Position numbers and translations under genes: made by a program
Part shown: positions 34,239 through 44,000 of the stretch, piece by piece
Layout: every line of letters begins with the position of its first letter
How positions within the stretch are numbered: position 1 is the stretch's first letter
Assembly: GCA_934247115.1 (NCBI GenBank)
Contig: CAKQIY010000003.1
Span: 76,531-140,530 of the forward strand
DNA length: 64,000 nucleotides
Direction: 5' to 3'
From: an uncultured Coprococcus sp.
GTDB taxonomy: Bacteria; Bacillota; Clostridia; Lachnospirales; Lachnospiraceae
The notes under the pieces: model-generated
Databases searched by the model: none
What the model saw: the letters and a program-made list of their open reading frames with translations, nothing else
What the model was told of the DNA's origin: nothing

Positions 34239-35216
34239 TTACATGTCATCGCCGATAAGCATATCAATCTCGGATCTGTCCTCATCAAAATCTGCAAACA
34301 ATGCATTTACATACTCCTGAGGGTCAAATCTCTGAAGATCACCGATCTTCTCACCCACTCCGATAAACTTGACCGGTACATCAAGCTCCGCCTGGATCGC
34401 TATCGCAATACCACCCTTGGCAGTTCCGTCAAGTTTGGTGATGACTATACCATCAAGCTCTGTTACATTACTAAACTGTCTGGCCTGTTCAAGAGCATTC
34501 TGACCTGTTGTTCCGTCGAGAACAATGAGTGCCTCGACATTTGCATCCGGATAATCCCTTGTGATGATTCTTCTCATCTTTGCAAGCTCATCCATAAGGT
34601 TCTTCTTATTGTGAAGTCTTCCAGCTGTATCTACAAGAAGAATATCTGTATCTCTCGCCTTTGCGGCAGCCACTGCATCGTATACAACTGCAGCAGGATC
34701 AGCTCCCTCATTGTGCGATATAATGTCAACCTGTGCCCTGTCAGCCCAGGTCTTCAACTGATCTATGGCGGCAGCTCTGAATGTATCGGCGGCAGCCATG
34801 AGAACCTTCTTGCCTCTCTGGCGGTACTGGGCAGCAAGTTTTCCAATGGTCGTTGTCTTGCCGACTCCATTTACTCCGATGACCAGCACAACTGACTTCT
34901 TGTTCTCAAAGTCATATGCTGAATCGTCCACGGACATCTGGTTCTTGATGATGTTGATCACAAGTTCCTTGCAGGCAGCAGGCTCTTTGATGTGAGAATC
35001 CTCAACCTTCTGCTTAAGTCCCTCGATTACCTTCTCAGTTGTCTCATATCCCATATCTGCCATGATAAATGTCTCTTCAAGATTCTCATAGAAATCGTCG
35101 TCTATATGGGATGCACCGAATACGTCCGTAAAACTTTCTACTATATTATCTCTTGTCTTTGCAAGTCCTGCCTTAAGTCTCGCAAAAAATCCTTTTTTCT
35201 CCTTTTCCTCTGCCAT
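34239..35216 (-). CDS. ftsY: FtsY, signal recognition particle receptor
   Basis: A 325-residue SRP GTPase. The N domain (about 20-100) is followed by the G domain with 'GVNGVGKTTTIGKLA', 'DTFRAAAIDQL', 'LVDTAGRLHNKKNLM', 'TKLDGTAKGG' and 'GVGEKIGDLQ'. The acidic A domain is reduced to a short basic/acidic leader, as usual in Firmicutes. It docks SRP-bound ribosomes to the Sec translocon. It follows smc by 30 bases in the conserved rnc-smc-ftsY order. Confidence 0.97.
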   Translation of the reverse strand: MAEEKEKKGFFARLKAGLAKTRDNIVESFTDVFGASHIDDDFYENLEETFIMADMGYETTEKVIEGLKQKVEDSHIKEPAACKELVINIIKNQMSVDDSAYDFENKKSVVLVIGVNGVGKTTTIGKLAAQYRQRGKKVLMAAADTFRAAAIDQLKTWADRAQVDIISHNEGADPAAVVYDAVAAAKARDTDILLVDTAGRLHNKKNLMDELAKMRRIITRDYPDANVEALIVLDGTTGQNALEQARQFSNVTELDGIVITKLDGTAKGGIAIAIQAELDVPVKFIGVGEKIGDLQRFDPQEYVNALFADFDEDRSEIDMLIGDDM

Positions 35217-35246
35217 GACATACCTCCTGTTTGATATCTTTTATTG

Positions 35247-38200
35247 TTATTTATCCAGATCGTTCTCAATAAGGTTGACTGATACGAGGGTTGATACACC
35301 TTTTTCCTGCATAGTTATTCCATACAGAATATCAGCAGCCTCCATGGTTCCCTTTCTGTGTGATATTACTATGAACTGCGTATCCTTTGTCAGTCTGTTG
35401 AGATACTGTGCAAATCTTCTTACGTTCGAGTCATCAAGAGCCGCCTCAATCTCGTCTAACAGACAGAATGGTGATGGTTTCAGACTCTGTATTGCAAATA
35501 ACAGTGCTATGGCGGTGAGGGACTTCTCTCCACCTGACAGCTGCATCATATTCTGGAGTTTCTTTCCAGGTGGTTGTGCTATGATTTTTATACCTGTTTC
35601 AAGAAGATCCTCGGTATCAACCAGCTCAAGTGCTCCACGTCCACCACCAAACAGCTCCTTGAATACCTTGTCGAACATGACCTGTATCTCTTTGAACTTC
35701 TCAGCAAACTGTTCCTGCATGGACTTCTCCAGCTCTGCAATGATATTTACAAGGTTGGTCTCGGCACTGACAATATCATCATGCTGTCCCTTGAGGAATT
35801 CGTATCTCTCGGACACTTCTTTGTAATCGTCTATAGCATTGACGTTGACGTCTCCAAGGGATTTGATCTTGGCCTTTACTGCAACTATCTCCTTCTTGAG
35901 TGAAGGAAGTTCAGGAAGCTTGTCATCCTTCAGTTCCTGCGCACTGCTGTATGTGAGTTCATATTCCTCCCACATATAATTACCAAGTTCATCAGATTTC
36001 TCTGTGTTCTTCTCTATTATGGATGTAAGCTTATATGAATCCTTTTCAAGACCGGCAATTCTCTCAGAGAGTTCTTCTCTTCTTGCAAAGAACTCCTTGT
36101 GGCTTTGCTGAAGCTCCTCTCTCTTGGCGGAGAATTCAGCAATCTTATCCTCATTGTCGGCGATATTATCTGTCCTGCTTTCTATGTCTGATTTGATCTC
36201 AGCAATCTTTTCTTCCAGTTCAGCGATTTCGCTGAATGAGGTCTCGACTCTGCCCGTAAAGCCTTCCAGCTCTTTACGATACTTTTCTATATCAACATTG
36301 ATCCTATTGATGTTCTCAACTATGAAATCATCCTTCTGCCTGATGGAATTGTACTTTATCATGAGCTCGGATACCTTTGCATTGACAGCAGCAAGCTTAT
36401 CCTTGTTCTCCTGTCCATGTCCTTCCAGCTCATCTATTCTTGCCTCTGCCTCCAGCTTCATGGCCTCATGCTTCTTGTTGTTGTCTGCAAGAGAATTCTT
36501 GTTGTTGTTGATCTCTGCAATCTGATTATTCAGTTCAGAAACCTCTTTCTCTATTGACGCAAATGCCTTCTCTGATTCTGCAAGCTTTTCTTTTACCTGA
36601 TCAATGCTCATGCTGAGTGTGTTCTTCTTCAGGTACGCCTGCTGAAGATCAGCATTGTACTTGTCTATAGAAGCTCTGAGTTCATCTCTGCTGGACTTGA
36701 GCTGGGCATCCAGTGCTGCCGCTTTGGCCGCTGTAGATTTGAGATTATCTATCTGTTCTTTCAGCTCATCAAGCTCTCTCTTTCGGCCAAGAAGGTTACT
36801 TGAGTTCCTGAATGCACCACCAGTCATGGAACCACCAGGATTGACTAGCTCACCTTCGATTGTTACAAGTCTGAGTGACTGATTATTCTTTCTTGCCACA
36901 GCCAGCGCATTGTCTATGTTATCTACAACGATGATCCTGCCCAGGAGATTCTTTACAAGTGTGTTGAATCTGGAATCAACCTCAACAAGGTCAGCCGCAA
37001 CACCTATGACGCCCTTTTCCTGGAGTACATCACTTTTCACGGAGCCTCTGTCCGTGATGGTGTTCAATGGGAGAAATGTTGCACGGCCAAGTCGATTGGT
37101 CTTGAGATAGGATATCATTCTCTTGGCGGTGGCATCATCCTCGGTGACAATGTTCTGTATGCTTCCGCCAAGGGCAGTCTCCACGGCAACCTCATACTTC
37201 TGATTGACAGTTATGATATCAGCGACAACTCCTATTATGCCGGGATTCCACTGTTTCTGTTCCATTACTCGCCTTATACTGTTGCCATAACCATCATATC
37301 TCTCTGTTATGTTTCTTAAGGCTTCCATCTTGGATTCAGTGGCAGAAAGCTTCTCATTGGTATTGTGTATCAGTTCCCTGTTTACTTTATTCCTGTTCTG
37401 GTTGTCCGCAAGACGGTCATTGGAACTGTCTAGTCCTGCAATTATAACCTTAACATTCTCCTCAAGCTCTGCAAGCTGTGCAGACAGGTTGTCATATTCC
37501 TTCTTATCTCCAGCATCATCGCTCTTGAACTGCAGAAGCCTCTGATTGAGCTGAGTCTTTCTGAAGTTGATGTTCTCAAGCATTGCATCATATCGTCCAA
37601 CCTTGGCCTGAAGATTACCACTTTCATGCATATATTCTATGATATCTGCCTTGCAGCTCTCGATCTCCTGCTGACATTCATCTATATAGCGGCTCATGTC
37701 TGAACTTTTCTGCCTTGCAGTCTTAAGCTCATTCTCTACATCTGAGATAGAGCCATCAAGTTCCTCTTTTTGTGCTTCATAATCTGCAAGCTCATTTTCG
37801 CCGGACTTGATCTGACCATTTATTCTGTCTATCTGCTCATGAATGTTCTTATCATTCATCTTGAGAGTTATGATCTGCTGATTAATAACGTTAATCTCAC
37901 CCTCTGCTCTTTCCTTTGCAAGTCTGCTTTCATGCATCTCGTTCTTAGACGCATCAATTACAGAATTGAGCTTTTCAATGGATGATTCTATCTGGTCGTA
38001 TTCTTCCTTTGTCTGTTCGTACGCCTGTCTGCTCTCGTTTATATCATCATTAACAATCTGAAGTTTGCTTTGATCTTCCTCCAGTGCTGTTTTCAGCTTT
38101 TCTGTCTCTAAAAGAAATGCGTTTACATCCAGGTTGCGCAGTTCACTTTTGAATGCAAGGTATTTTCTGGCCGTTTCAGACTGCTCCTTGAGTGGACCAA

Positions 38201-38804
38201 CCTGCTTTTCAAGCTCTTTTAATATATCATTTACACGGCTGAGATTGTCTCTCTCAGCCTCAAGAGATTTCTCAGCTGCAGCTTTATTTTTCTTGAATTT
38301 CACGATTCCTGCCGCTTCATCGAAGAGTTCTCGCCTCTCCTCAGGCTTACCATTCAAAATCTTCTCAATCTGGCCCTGCCCTATGATAGAGTAACCTTCC
38401 TTACCTATACCGGTATCAAAGAACAGTGAATATACATCCTTCAATCTGCTGACTGTTCCGTTGATCAGATACTCTGATTCGCCTGATCGATATACCCGCC
38501 TCGCAACGGTAACCTCATTGTAATCGATAGGCAGACTGTGATCGCTGTTATCAAGAGTGATCGCAACATAAGCAGAACCCTGAGGCTTTCTGAGCTGTGT
38601 TCCGGAGAATATTACATCCTCCATCTTGGCTCCTCTGAGGCTCTTGGCGCTCTGTTCTCCCAGAACCCATCTGACCGCATCGGCAACATTACTCTTACCT
38701 GAGCCATTTGGTCCTACGATACAGGTTATACCATGATTGAATTTGAATACTATCTTGTTCGCAAATGACTTGAAGCCATTCACCTCTATACTTTTTAAAT
38801 ACAT
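35247..38804 (-). CDS. smc: SMC chromosome condensation ATPase
   Basis: An 1185-residue SMC protein, normal length. Walker A is 'VGPNGSGKSNVADAVRW' near residue 32. Two long coiled coils flank the hinge (about residues 510-660, with 'GIIGVVADIITV' and 'GSMTGGAFRN'). The C-terminal signature 'MQLSGGEKSLTAIALLFA' and Walker B 'FCLLDEIEAALDDSN' complete the head. It condenses and segregates the chromosome with ScpAB. It starts 5 bases after rnc. Confidence 0.98.
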   Translation of the reverse strand: MYLKSIEVNGFKSFANKIVFKFNHGITCIVGPNGSGKSNVADAVRWVLGEQSAKSLRGAKMEDVIFSGTQLRKPQGSAYVAITLDNSDHSLPIDYNEVTVARRVYRSGESEYLINGTVSRLKDVYSLFFDTGIGKEGYSIIGQGQIEKILNGKPEERRELFDEAAGIVKFKKNKAAAEKSLEAERDNLSRVNDILKELEKQVGPLKEQSETARKYLAFKSELRNLDVNAFLLETEKLKTALEEDQSKLQIVNDDINESRQAYEQTKEEYDQIESSIEKLNSVIDASKNEMHESRLAKERAEGEINVINQQIITLKMNDKNIHEQIDRINGQIKSGENELADYEAQKEELDGSISDVENELKTARQKSSDMSRYIDECQQEIESCKADIIEYMHESGNLQAKVGRYDAMLENINFRKTQLNQRLLQFKSDDAGDKKEYDNLSAQLAELEENVKVIIAGLDSSNDRLADNQNRNKVNRELIHNTNEKLSATESKMEALRNITERYDGYGNSIRRVMEQKQWNPGIIGVVADIITVNQKYEVAVETALGGSIQNIVTEDDATAKRMISYLKTNRLGRATFLPLNTITDRGSVKSDVLQEKGVIGVAADLVEVDSRFNTLVKNLLGRIIVVDNIDNALAVARKNNQSLRLVTIEGELVNPGGSMTGGAFRNSSNLLGRKRELDELKEQIDNLKSTAAKAAALDAQLKSSRDELRASIDKYNADLQQAYLKKNTLSMSIDQVKEKLAESEKAFASIEKEVSELNNQIAEINNNKNSLADNNKKHEAMKLEAEARIDELEGHGQENKDKLAAVNAKVSELMIKYNSIRQKDDFIVENINRINVDIEKYRKELEGFTGRVETSFSEIAELEEKIAEIKSDIESRTDNIADNEDKIAEFSAKREELQQSHKEFFARREELSERIAGLEKDSYKLTSIIEKNTEKSDELGNYMWEEYELTYSSAQELKDDKLPELPSLKKEIVAVKAKIKSLGDVNVNAIDDYKEVSERYEFLKGQHDDIVSAETNLVNIIAELEKSMQEQFAEKFKEIQVMFDKVFKELFGGGRGALELVDTEDLLETGIKIIAQPPGKKLQNMMQLSGGEKSLTAIALLFAIQSLKPSPFCLLDEIEAALDDSNVRRFAQYLNRLTKDTQFIVISHRKGTMEAADILYGITMQEKGVSTLVSVNLIENDLDK

Positions 38805-38809
38805 AAATA

Positions 38810-39496
38810 TTATTCCTGCTTTTTTCTTATTTGTAACAGAGTCTTATATGCAGCCATCTGTTCGGATGCCTTTCTGTTAGATCCTTCACCAACAGATGTA
38901 ACCTGTCCATCGATGACAGCTTCAGAGATAAATATCTTGTTATGCTCGGGTCCCTTTTCCTCTATAAGTTCATAATGCAGATCACTGCCATGCTTCTGGC
39001 AATGTTCCTGCAATGTAGACTTGGCATCATAAAATAATGAATGTGTCTCCACATCATCCAAAAGAAATCTGTGAACAAATTTCTTGGCGCACTCCATTCC
39101 TCCGTCCAGATACATAGCGCCCAGAACTGATTCAAACAGATCACACAGGATGGATTTTCTCGTACGTCCTCCCGTCTGGGCCTCTCCCTTGCTGAGCCGG
39201 ACATAATTGCCATATCCCAGGCTCTCTGATATCTGTGACAGTGTAAACTCACATACCAGACTTGCCCTGAGCTTAGTGAGTCGTCCCTCCTCATATTCCT
39301 TTTTCTTCAGGAACAGATACTCGCTCACAATATACTCAAGAATTGCATCACCCAGAAACTCCAGCCGTTCATAGGAATCCGTCTTGTTCACCTTAAGTTC
39401 ATTGGCAAATGATGTATGTGTCATGGCTGTGACCAGCAGATTTATATCATTGAATTCGTATCCAATCTTTTTTTCAAGCTCACCATAATCATTCAT
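38810..39496 (-). CDS. rnc: Ribonuclease III
   Basis: A 228-residue double-strand-specific RNase. The endonuclease signature 'ERLEFLGDAILEYIVSEYLF' is near residue 42, with further catalytic acidic residues in 'LCDLFESVLGAMYLD'. A C-terminal dsRNA-binding domain covers about 155-225 ('DAKSTLQEHCQKHGSDLHYE'). It matures rRNA and decays structured RNA. Its start overlaps the plsX stop by one base. Confidence 0.97.
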   Translation of the reverse strand: MNDYGELEKKIGYEFNDINLLVTAMTHTSFANELKVNKTDSYERLEFLGDAILEYIVSEYLFLKKKEYEEGRLTKLRASLVCEFTLSQISESLGYGNYVRLSKGEAQTGGRTRKSILCDLFESVLGAMYLDGGMECAKKFVHRFLLDDVETHSLFYDAKSTLQEHCQKHGSDLHYELIEEKGPEHNKIFISEAVIDGQVTSVGEGSNRKASEQMAAYKTLLQIRKKQE

Positions 39497-40506
39497 TATG
39501 CCTGCTCCTCACTCAGTTTTTCAGCAATCTTGGCATTTACCCCCGTCTCGCTGAAATTGATGCACTGGAATATTGCACTCTTAACTTCTTCGTTGTGTGA
39601 GTTGCCGTGGATCTTTACCACGAGTCCCTTAAGTCCAAGAAGAGGTGCTCCACCCTTTGTCTTGGCGTTGAATCTCTCCTTGAGCTCTCCGAGGGAATCC
39701 TTTATGAGCGCACCACCTATTTTTGATTTGAACGAAGACATAACAGCCTTCTTGATCTCTCCGAGCAACATCTTGGCAAGACCCTCATACAGCTTAAGGA
39801 TGACATTTCCTACAAATGCCTCACACACGATGACATCAGCGGCGCCGTTTGGAATCTCACGTGCCTCTATACTTCCCACAAAGTTGATATCCTTACATTC
39901 CTTGAGCAGAGGATAAGTCTCTTTTACAAGCGCATTTCCCTTTTCTTCCTCGTCGCCAATGTTGACTATGGCAACTCTAGGCTTCTCTATCTTTTCAATA
40001 TTTTCCATATATATGGAACCCATCTTGGCAAACTGAAGGAGATGCTCAGGTCTTGCATCCACATTCGCACCACAATCTATAAGAAGTGAGTATCCCTTGG
40101 TTGTAGGGATAAGCGGTGCAAGAGGTGATCTCTTCACACCCTTGGATCTTCCAACTATAAGCTGGCCTCCCGCAAGTATGGCTCCTGAACTTCCGGCAGA
40201 TATGATTGCATCTGCCTCGCCATTTTTAACCATATTCATTCCAACTGTAAGTGATGAATCCTTTTTGCCTCTGATTGCCTGTACAGGTGCATCATGACAA
40301 GTAATCTCCTCTGTACAGTTCTTTATCTCTATCTTGGAGCTGTCATATGTATACTTTGCAAGTTCTCCTTTTATGACAGCTTCTTTTCCAGTGAGAATAA
40401 TGTGAGCCTTTGCTCCTTCGTTCACAGCTTCCACAGCACCTCTGATGATCCATTCCGGTGCATAATCTCCACCCATAGCATCCACTACAATTCTTGTATC
40501 GCCCAT
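39496..40506 (-). CDS. plsX: PlsX, phosphate acyltransferase
   Basis: A 336-residue enzyme that turns acyl-ACP into acyl-phosphate for phospholipid synthesis. It shows 'VVDAMGGDYAPEWIIRG' at the N-terminus, 'MGSIYMENI', 'GNIGDEEEKGN' in the form 'NIGDEEEKGNALVKE', and 'VCEAFVGNVILKLYEG'. AGGAG precedes the ATG. The yceD-rpmF-plsX order is widely conserved and is kept here, although a terminator hairpin separates rpmF from plsX. No acpP gene follows; rnc is directly next. Confidence 0.96.
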   Translation of the reverse strand: MGDTRIVVDAMGGDYAPEWIIRGAVEAVNEGAKAHIILTGKEAVIKGELAKYTYDSSKIEIKNCTEEITCHDAPVQAIRGKKDSSLTVGMNMVKNGEADAIISAGSSGAILAGGQLIVGRSKGVKRSPLAPLIPTTKGYSLLIDCGANVDARPEHLLQFAKMGSIYMENIEKIEKPRVAIVNIGDEEEKGNALVKETYPLLKECKDINFVGSIEAREIPNGAADVIVCEAFVGNVILKLYEGLAKMLLGEIKKAVMSSFKSKIGGALIKDSLGELKERFNAKTKGGAPLLGLKGLVVKIHGNSHNEEVKSAIFQCINFSETGVNAKIAEKLSEEQA

Positions 40507-40679
40507 ATCAAAATTCTCCTATCTTACGTGTATTATGGGATATCCCCACAAAATAATTATTTTTAGGTGCAAACGCACAAGGTCATTATATATTTCTGAA
40601 TTGTCAAAGTCAAATATTTCAGTGTAATTATGCATTCTCTCTATATATGAATGTAATTGCAGTATGAATGTAATTGCAC

Positions 40680-40721
40680 AAAAAAAGACCTTTCTTATCA
40701 TTGTGTAATAAGAAAGGTCTG
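40680..40721 (-). terminator. Terminator after rpmF
   Basis: AGACCTTTCTTA (40686-40697) pairs with TAAGAAAGGTCT (40709-40720). On the minus strand it is followed by a run of T. It closes the pta-ackA-yceD-rpmF block. The ~170 bases from here to plsX hold no feature I can assign beyond the plsX ribosome site. Confidence 0.9.
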
Positions 40722-40759
40722 TTTATTATTCTACTCAAATATCAAGTGAGTACTGGAAA

Positions 40760-40942
40760 TTACTCAGCAACTGAGATAATCTCTTTCTTGTTGTATGAAC
40801 CGCAGTTCTTACAAACTCTGTGTGGAACCATTAACTCGCCACACTTGCTGCACTTAACTAATGCTGGTGCAGACATCTTCCAGTTAGCTCTTCTCTTATC
40901 TCTTCTTGCCTTTGAGCTCTTATTCTTTGGACAAATTGACAT
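40760..40942 (-). CDS. rpmF: Ribosomal protein L32
   Basis: A 60-residue L32 with 'CPKNKSSKARRDKRRANWKM' at the N-terminus and a zinc ribbon: 'CSKCGELMVPHRVCKNCG' supplies two CxxC pairs. This is the zinc-binding (C+) form, so the protein should be sensitive to zinc supply. It lies 13 bases after yceD, the conserved pairing. Confidence 0.97.
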   Translation of the reverse strand: MSICPKNKSSKARRDKRRANWKMSAPALVKCSKCGELMVPHRVCKNCGSYNKKEIISVAE

Positions 40943-40955
40943 TATTCACACCTCC

Positions 40956-41471
40956 TCAATTCTTTAAGATGTCATTAAAAACTGATAATCTCGGATCAGG
41001 AACAAAATCATCACAGCTGCATGTACCATGATTCAGATTCGTTCCACACACCTTACAGAGTCCTTTGCAGTCTTTTCTGCATAAGATCTGTATTGGAACT
41101 AAACCCATCAGTTCCTTTTTCAACAGTGCGTCCATATCGATATTACAGTCTTCAAAATAGCTTAACTCATCTATCTCATCTACCTTATCAGAATCCAAAA
41201 CGGAAGTATCAATAACTGTGTCGATATCTATATGGAAAGTTCTCTCAAACTCCTCCAGACATCTGTCACACACAAGTTCCATAACAACATCTGTGCTTCC
41301 GGTAACTTTGACTCTGTTCTTGCCATCATTCGACAGATTCATTTGAAAATCATCTGCCTGTCCAATCCGGTAATCCATTCCCTTAAACTGGAAACTATCA
41401 AAGTCTACATGTACTTCAACGCTTTTAGTCAATCCCTCAGTGGATAAAATCTCAGATAAATCAATTAACAT
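40956..41471 (-). CDS. YceD/DUF177 protein
   Basis: A 171-residue DUF177 protein. The family is linked to rpmF nearly everywhere and has been tied to 23S rRNA accumulation. The C-terminal half has a Cys pattern ('CRKDCKGLCKVCGTNLNHGTCSC') and an earlier 'CDRCLEEFERTF', a likely zinc-binding site. I start at ATG 41471, which has TAGGAGA upstream; a longer in-frame start adds 20 hydrophobic residues encoded in the untranslated region. It follows ackA by about 120 bases. Confidence 0.9.
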   Translation of the reverse strand: MLIDLSEILSTEGLTKSVEVHVDFDSFQFKGMDYRIGQADDFQMNLSNDGKNRVKVTGSTDVVMELVCDRCLEEFERTFHIDIDTVIDTSVLDSDKVDEIDELSYFEDCNIDMDALLKKELMGLVPIQILCRKDCKGLCKVCGTNLNHGTCSCDDFVPDPRLSVFNDILKN

Positions 41472-41589
41472 AATATCTCCTAAAAATCGCACATCTGCTA
41501 TTATACATATACAGATATTTATTGTCAACAAAATTTTGCAAAAATATTATACAATTCCGTCAACTGGATTTCTTTGCATTACAGTTATA

Positions 41590-42783
41590 TTATTTGGTGA
41601 CAAGTTCAACAGTTTCTCTTGCAATAGCAAGCTCTTCGTTGGTAGGAACCACCCATACCTGGACTTTGGAAGAGTCTGTGGATATCTTCTGTTCCTCACC
41701 GCGTACCTCGTTCTTAGCCTCGTCGATATCAATACCCATGAATGACAGATCCATGGTTGAAACCCTTCTTACATATGGATTGTTCTCTCCGATTCCAGCT
41801 GTAAATGCTATTGCATCAAGGCCACCCATCGCTGCTGCATATGCGCCAATATATTTCTTGACACTGTAGCAGAATACATCGAGAGCAAGACGGCATCTGT
41901 CATTGCCTTCCTTCATGCCGGCGTCAAGATCTCTGAAATCACTTGATACACCTGACAAACCTGATACACCTGACTTTTTGTTGAGGATGGTTGTTATCTC
42001 CTCAATACTCTTGCCCTCTTTGCCTGCAATGAATTCAAGGATAGCCGGATCGATATCTCCGCTTCTTGTTCCCATGGGAAGTCCTGCAAGAGGTGTCAGA
42101 CCCATAGAGGTGTCAACCGACTTGCCGCCGTCAACAGCTGTGATACTTGATCCGTTGCCAAGGTGGCATACAATAAGCTTGGTATCTTTGATATCCCTGC
42201 CTATAAGCTCTGCAAGTCTCTTGGATACGAAGCTGTGGCTTGTTCCGTGGAAGCCATATCTCCTTATCTTATAATTCTCATAATACTCGTAAGGGATGGC
42301 ATATGTATATGCTTTATCAGGCATGGACTGATGGAATGCTGTATCAAATACAGCAACCATAGGAACACCAGGCATATGTGCCTGACATGCTCTGATTCCA
42401 ATGAGGTTGGCAGGATTGTGAAGTGGTGCAAGATCATTGCACTCTTCTATGGCTGCCATTACGTCGTCTGTTATAACTACTGAATTCGCAAACTTCTCAC
42501 CACCGTGAACAATTCTGTGTCCAACAGCATCGATCTCGGACAGAGAAGCTATAGCTCCCTTATCCTGATCAAGAAGAGCGTCGAGAACAAATTTTACAGC
42601 AGCATTGTGATCCGGCATAGCGGCATCCACTGTATACTTATCCTTACCCATGGTCTGATGTGTGAGCTTTCCGTCGATACCGATCCTCTCACACAGTCCT
42701 TTTGCTATAACAGCCTCTGTATCAGAATCAATAAGCTGATACTTCAGTGATGAACTACCACAATTAATTACAAGAACCTTCAT
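41590..42783 (-). CDS. ackA: Acetate kinase
   Basis: A 397-residue ASKHA kinase making ATP and acetate from acetyl phosphate. It shows 'VINCGSSSLKYQLID' at the N-terminus, 'HRIVHGGEKF', 'FDTAFHQSMP', 'RRYGFHGTSH' and 'VCHLGNGSSITAV'. Start at ATG 42783 is set by GGAGG seven bases upstream. It is directly downstream of pta, giving the usual pta-ackA substrate-level phosphorylation route of anaerobes. Confidence 0.98.
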   Translation of the reverse strand: MKVLVINCGSSSLKYQLIDSDTEAVIAKGLCERIGIDGKLTHQTMGKDKYTVDAAMPDHNAAVKFVLDALLDQDKGAIASLSEIDAVGHRIVHGGEKFANSVVITDDVMAAIEECNDLAPLHNPANLIGIRACQAHMPGVPMVAVFDTAFHQSMPDKAYTYAIPYEYYENYKIRRYGFHGTSHSFVSKRLAELIGRDIKDTKLIVCHLGNGSSITAVDGGKSVDTSMGLTPLAGLPMGTRSGDIDPAILEFIAGKEGKSIEEITTILNKKSGVSGLSGVSSDFRDLDAGMKEGNDRCRLALDVFCYSVKKYIGAYAAAMGGLDAIAFTAGIGENNPYVRRVSTMDLSFMGIDIDEAKNEVRGEEQKISTDSSKVQVWVVPTNEELAIARETVELVTK

Positions 42784-42837
42784 TTCAATCCTCCTGCACA
42801 ACATATGTGTAAATAAATCATCGTCTAAAAATTCGTC

Positions 42838-43869
42838 TTATCTTTCTTTTGGAGTTACCTTCATTCTGCCGTCCTCCTGAGCCTGAGCCTGGATAGCTGT
42901 TATGGCAACAACTCCAACTATATCGTCTGCAACACAGCCTCTTGACAGGTCGTTTACAGGCTTTGCAATACCCTGTGTAACAGGACCATATGCATCAGCC
43001 TTGGCAAGTCTCTGTACAAGCTTGTATCCGATGTTCGCTGCATCAAGATCAGGGAACACAAGAACATTCGCATGTCCTGCAACCTTGCTTCCAGGTGCCT
43101 TTGATGCTGCAACCTCAGGAACGAGTGCTGCATCTGACTGAAGCTCACCATCACACAGAAGGTCAGGGAACTCAGCGTTAACGATCTCTGTAGCCTCAAT
43201 AACCTTGTCAACATCAGGATGTTTTGCACTGCCCTTTGTTGAATGTGACAGCATGGCCACAACTGGTGTCTCATCAACCAGAAGTTCAAATGACTTCGCT
43301 GACTGCTCTGCGATATCTGCAAGCTCTGACGCTGACGGACTCTGATTGAGTCCTGCATCTGCAAATACAAATGTTCCGTTGGCACCATACTGACAATCTG
43401 GAACTACAACCAGGAAGAATGCTGATACGATTCTTGTTCCCGGAGCAGTCTTCAGTGTCTGAAGTGCTGCACGGAGCACATCTGCTGATGCGTTGATCGC
43501 ACCGGCAACCATTCCATCTGCATCATCCTGCTTAACCATCATACATCCAAAATATAATGGATTTGTTAAAAGCAGTTCCTTGGCTCTTGCCTCGGTCATG
43601 CCCTTCTTTCTTCTCATCTCCACAAAAGCATCCACGTATTCATCAAATTTCTCATAATTCTTAGGGTCAACAAATGATGCTCCGCTGAGATCGATATCAC
43701 CAGCTCTGCTCATGATATCTTCCTTGTCTCCAACCAGAATAATGTTCGCAATGCCCTCTGCCAATACCTTGCCGGCTGCCTCGATTGTTCTCATGTCTGA
43801 TGTCTCAGGCAGTACGATCGTTTTCTTATTCTGTTTGGCTTTTTCTTTTAATTGATCAATAAACTTCAT
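42838..43869 (-). CDS. pta: Phosphate acetyltransferase
   Basis: A 343-residue single-domain (short) Pta that interconverts acetyl-CoA and acetyl phosphate. Family stretches are 'KKTIVLPETSDMRTIEAAG', 'DGMVAGAINASADVLRAA', 'FADAGLNQSPSASELADI' and 'GPVTQGIAKPVNDLSRG'. ATG 43869 follows AAGGGGG; the longer frame from 43905 lacks one. Together with ackA it provides acetate-producing energy conservation. Confidence 0.97.
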   Translation of the reverse strand: MKFIDQLKEKAKQNKKTIVLPETSDMRTIEAAGKVLAEGIANIILVGDKEDIMSRAGDIDLSGASFVDPKNYEKFDEYVDAFVEMRRKKGMTEARAKELLLTNPLYFGCMMVKQDDADGMVAGAINASADVLRAALQTLKTAPGTRIVSAFFLVVVPDCQYGANGTFVFADAGLNQSPSASELADIAEQSAKSFELLVDETPVVAMLSHSTKGSAKHPDVDKVIEATEIVNAEFPDLLCDGELQSDAALVPEVAASKAPGSKVAGHANVLVFPDLDAANIGYKLVQRLAKADAYGPVTQGIAKPVNDLSRGCVADDIVGVVAITAIQAQAQEDGRMKVTPKER

Positions 43870-43911
43870 GTTTATTTCCCCCTTTGAAATAATGAAAACA
43901 CACATAGTTAA

Positions 43912-43940
43912 AGTTTAACTCATTGCCCCGTTATTCTCAA
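43912..43940 (-). promoter_or_regulatory. Probable pta promoter
   Basis: On the minus strand TTGAGA (43940-43935) and TAAACT (43917-43912) are 17 bases apart, about 43 bases before the pta start codon. Both hexamers are imperfect. No terminator for coaE is evident between 43941 and 44000. Confidence 0.45.
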
Positions 43941-44000
43941 TAGAAATAGCCAAAAAAATTGTCTTTTTATCCGTACAATCCGTGATAATAACTAAAAAAT

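Noticed and set aside
34227..34895. A 222-codon open frame on plus, antisense to ftsY
   Set aside because: ftsY motifs on the minus strand are complete. The opposing frame is Cys/Ile-rich with no motif.
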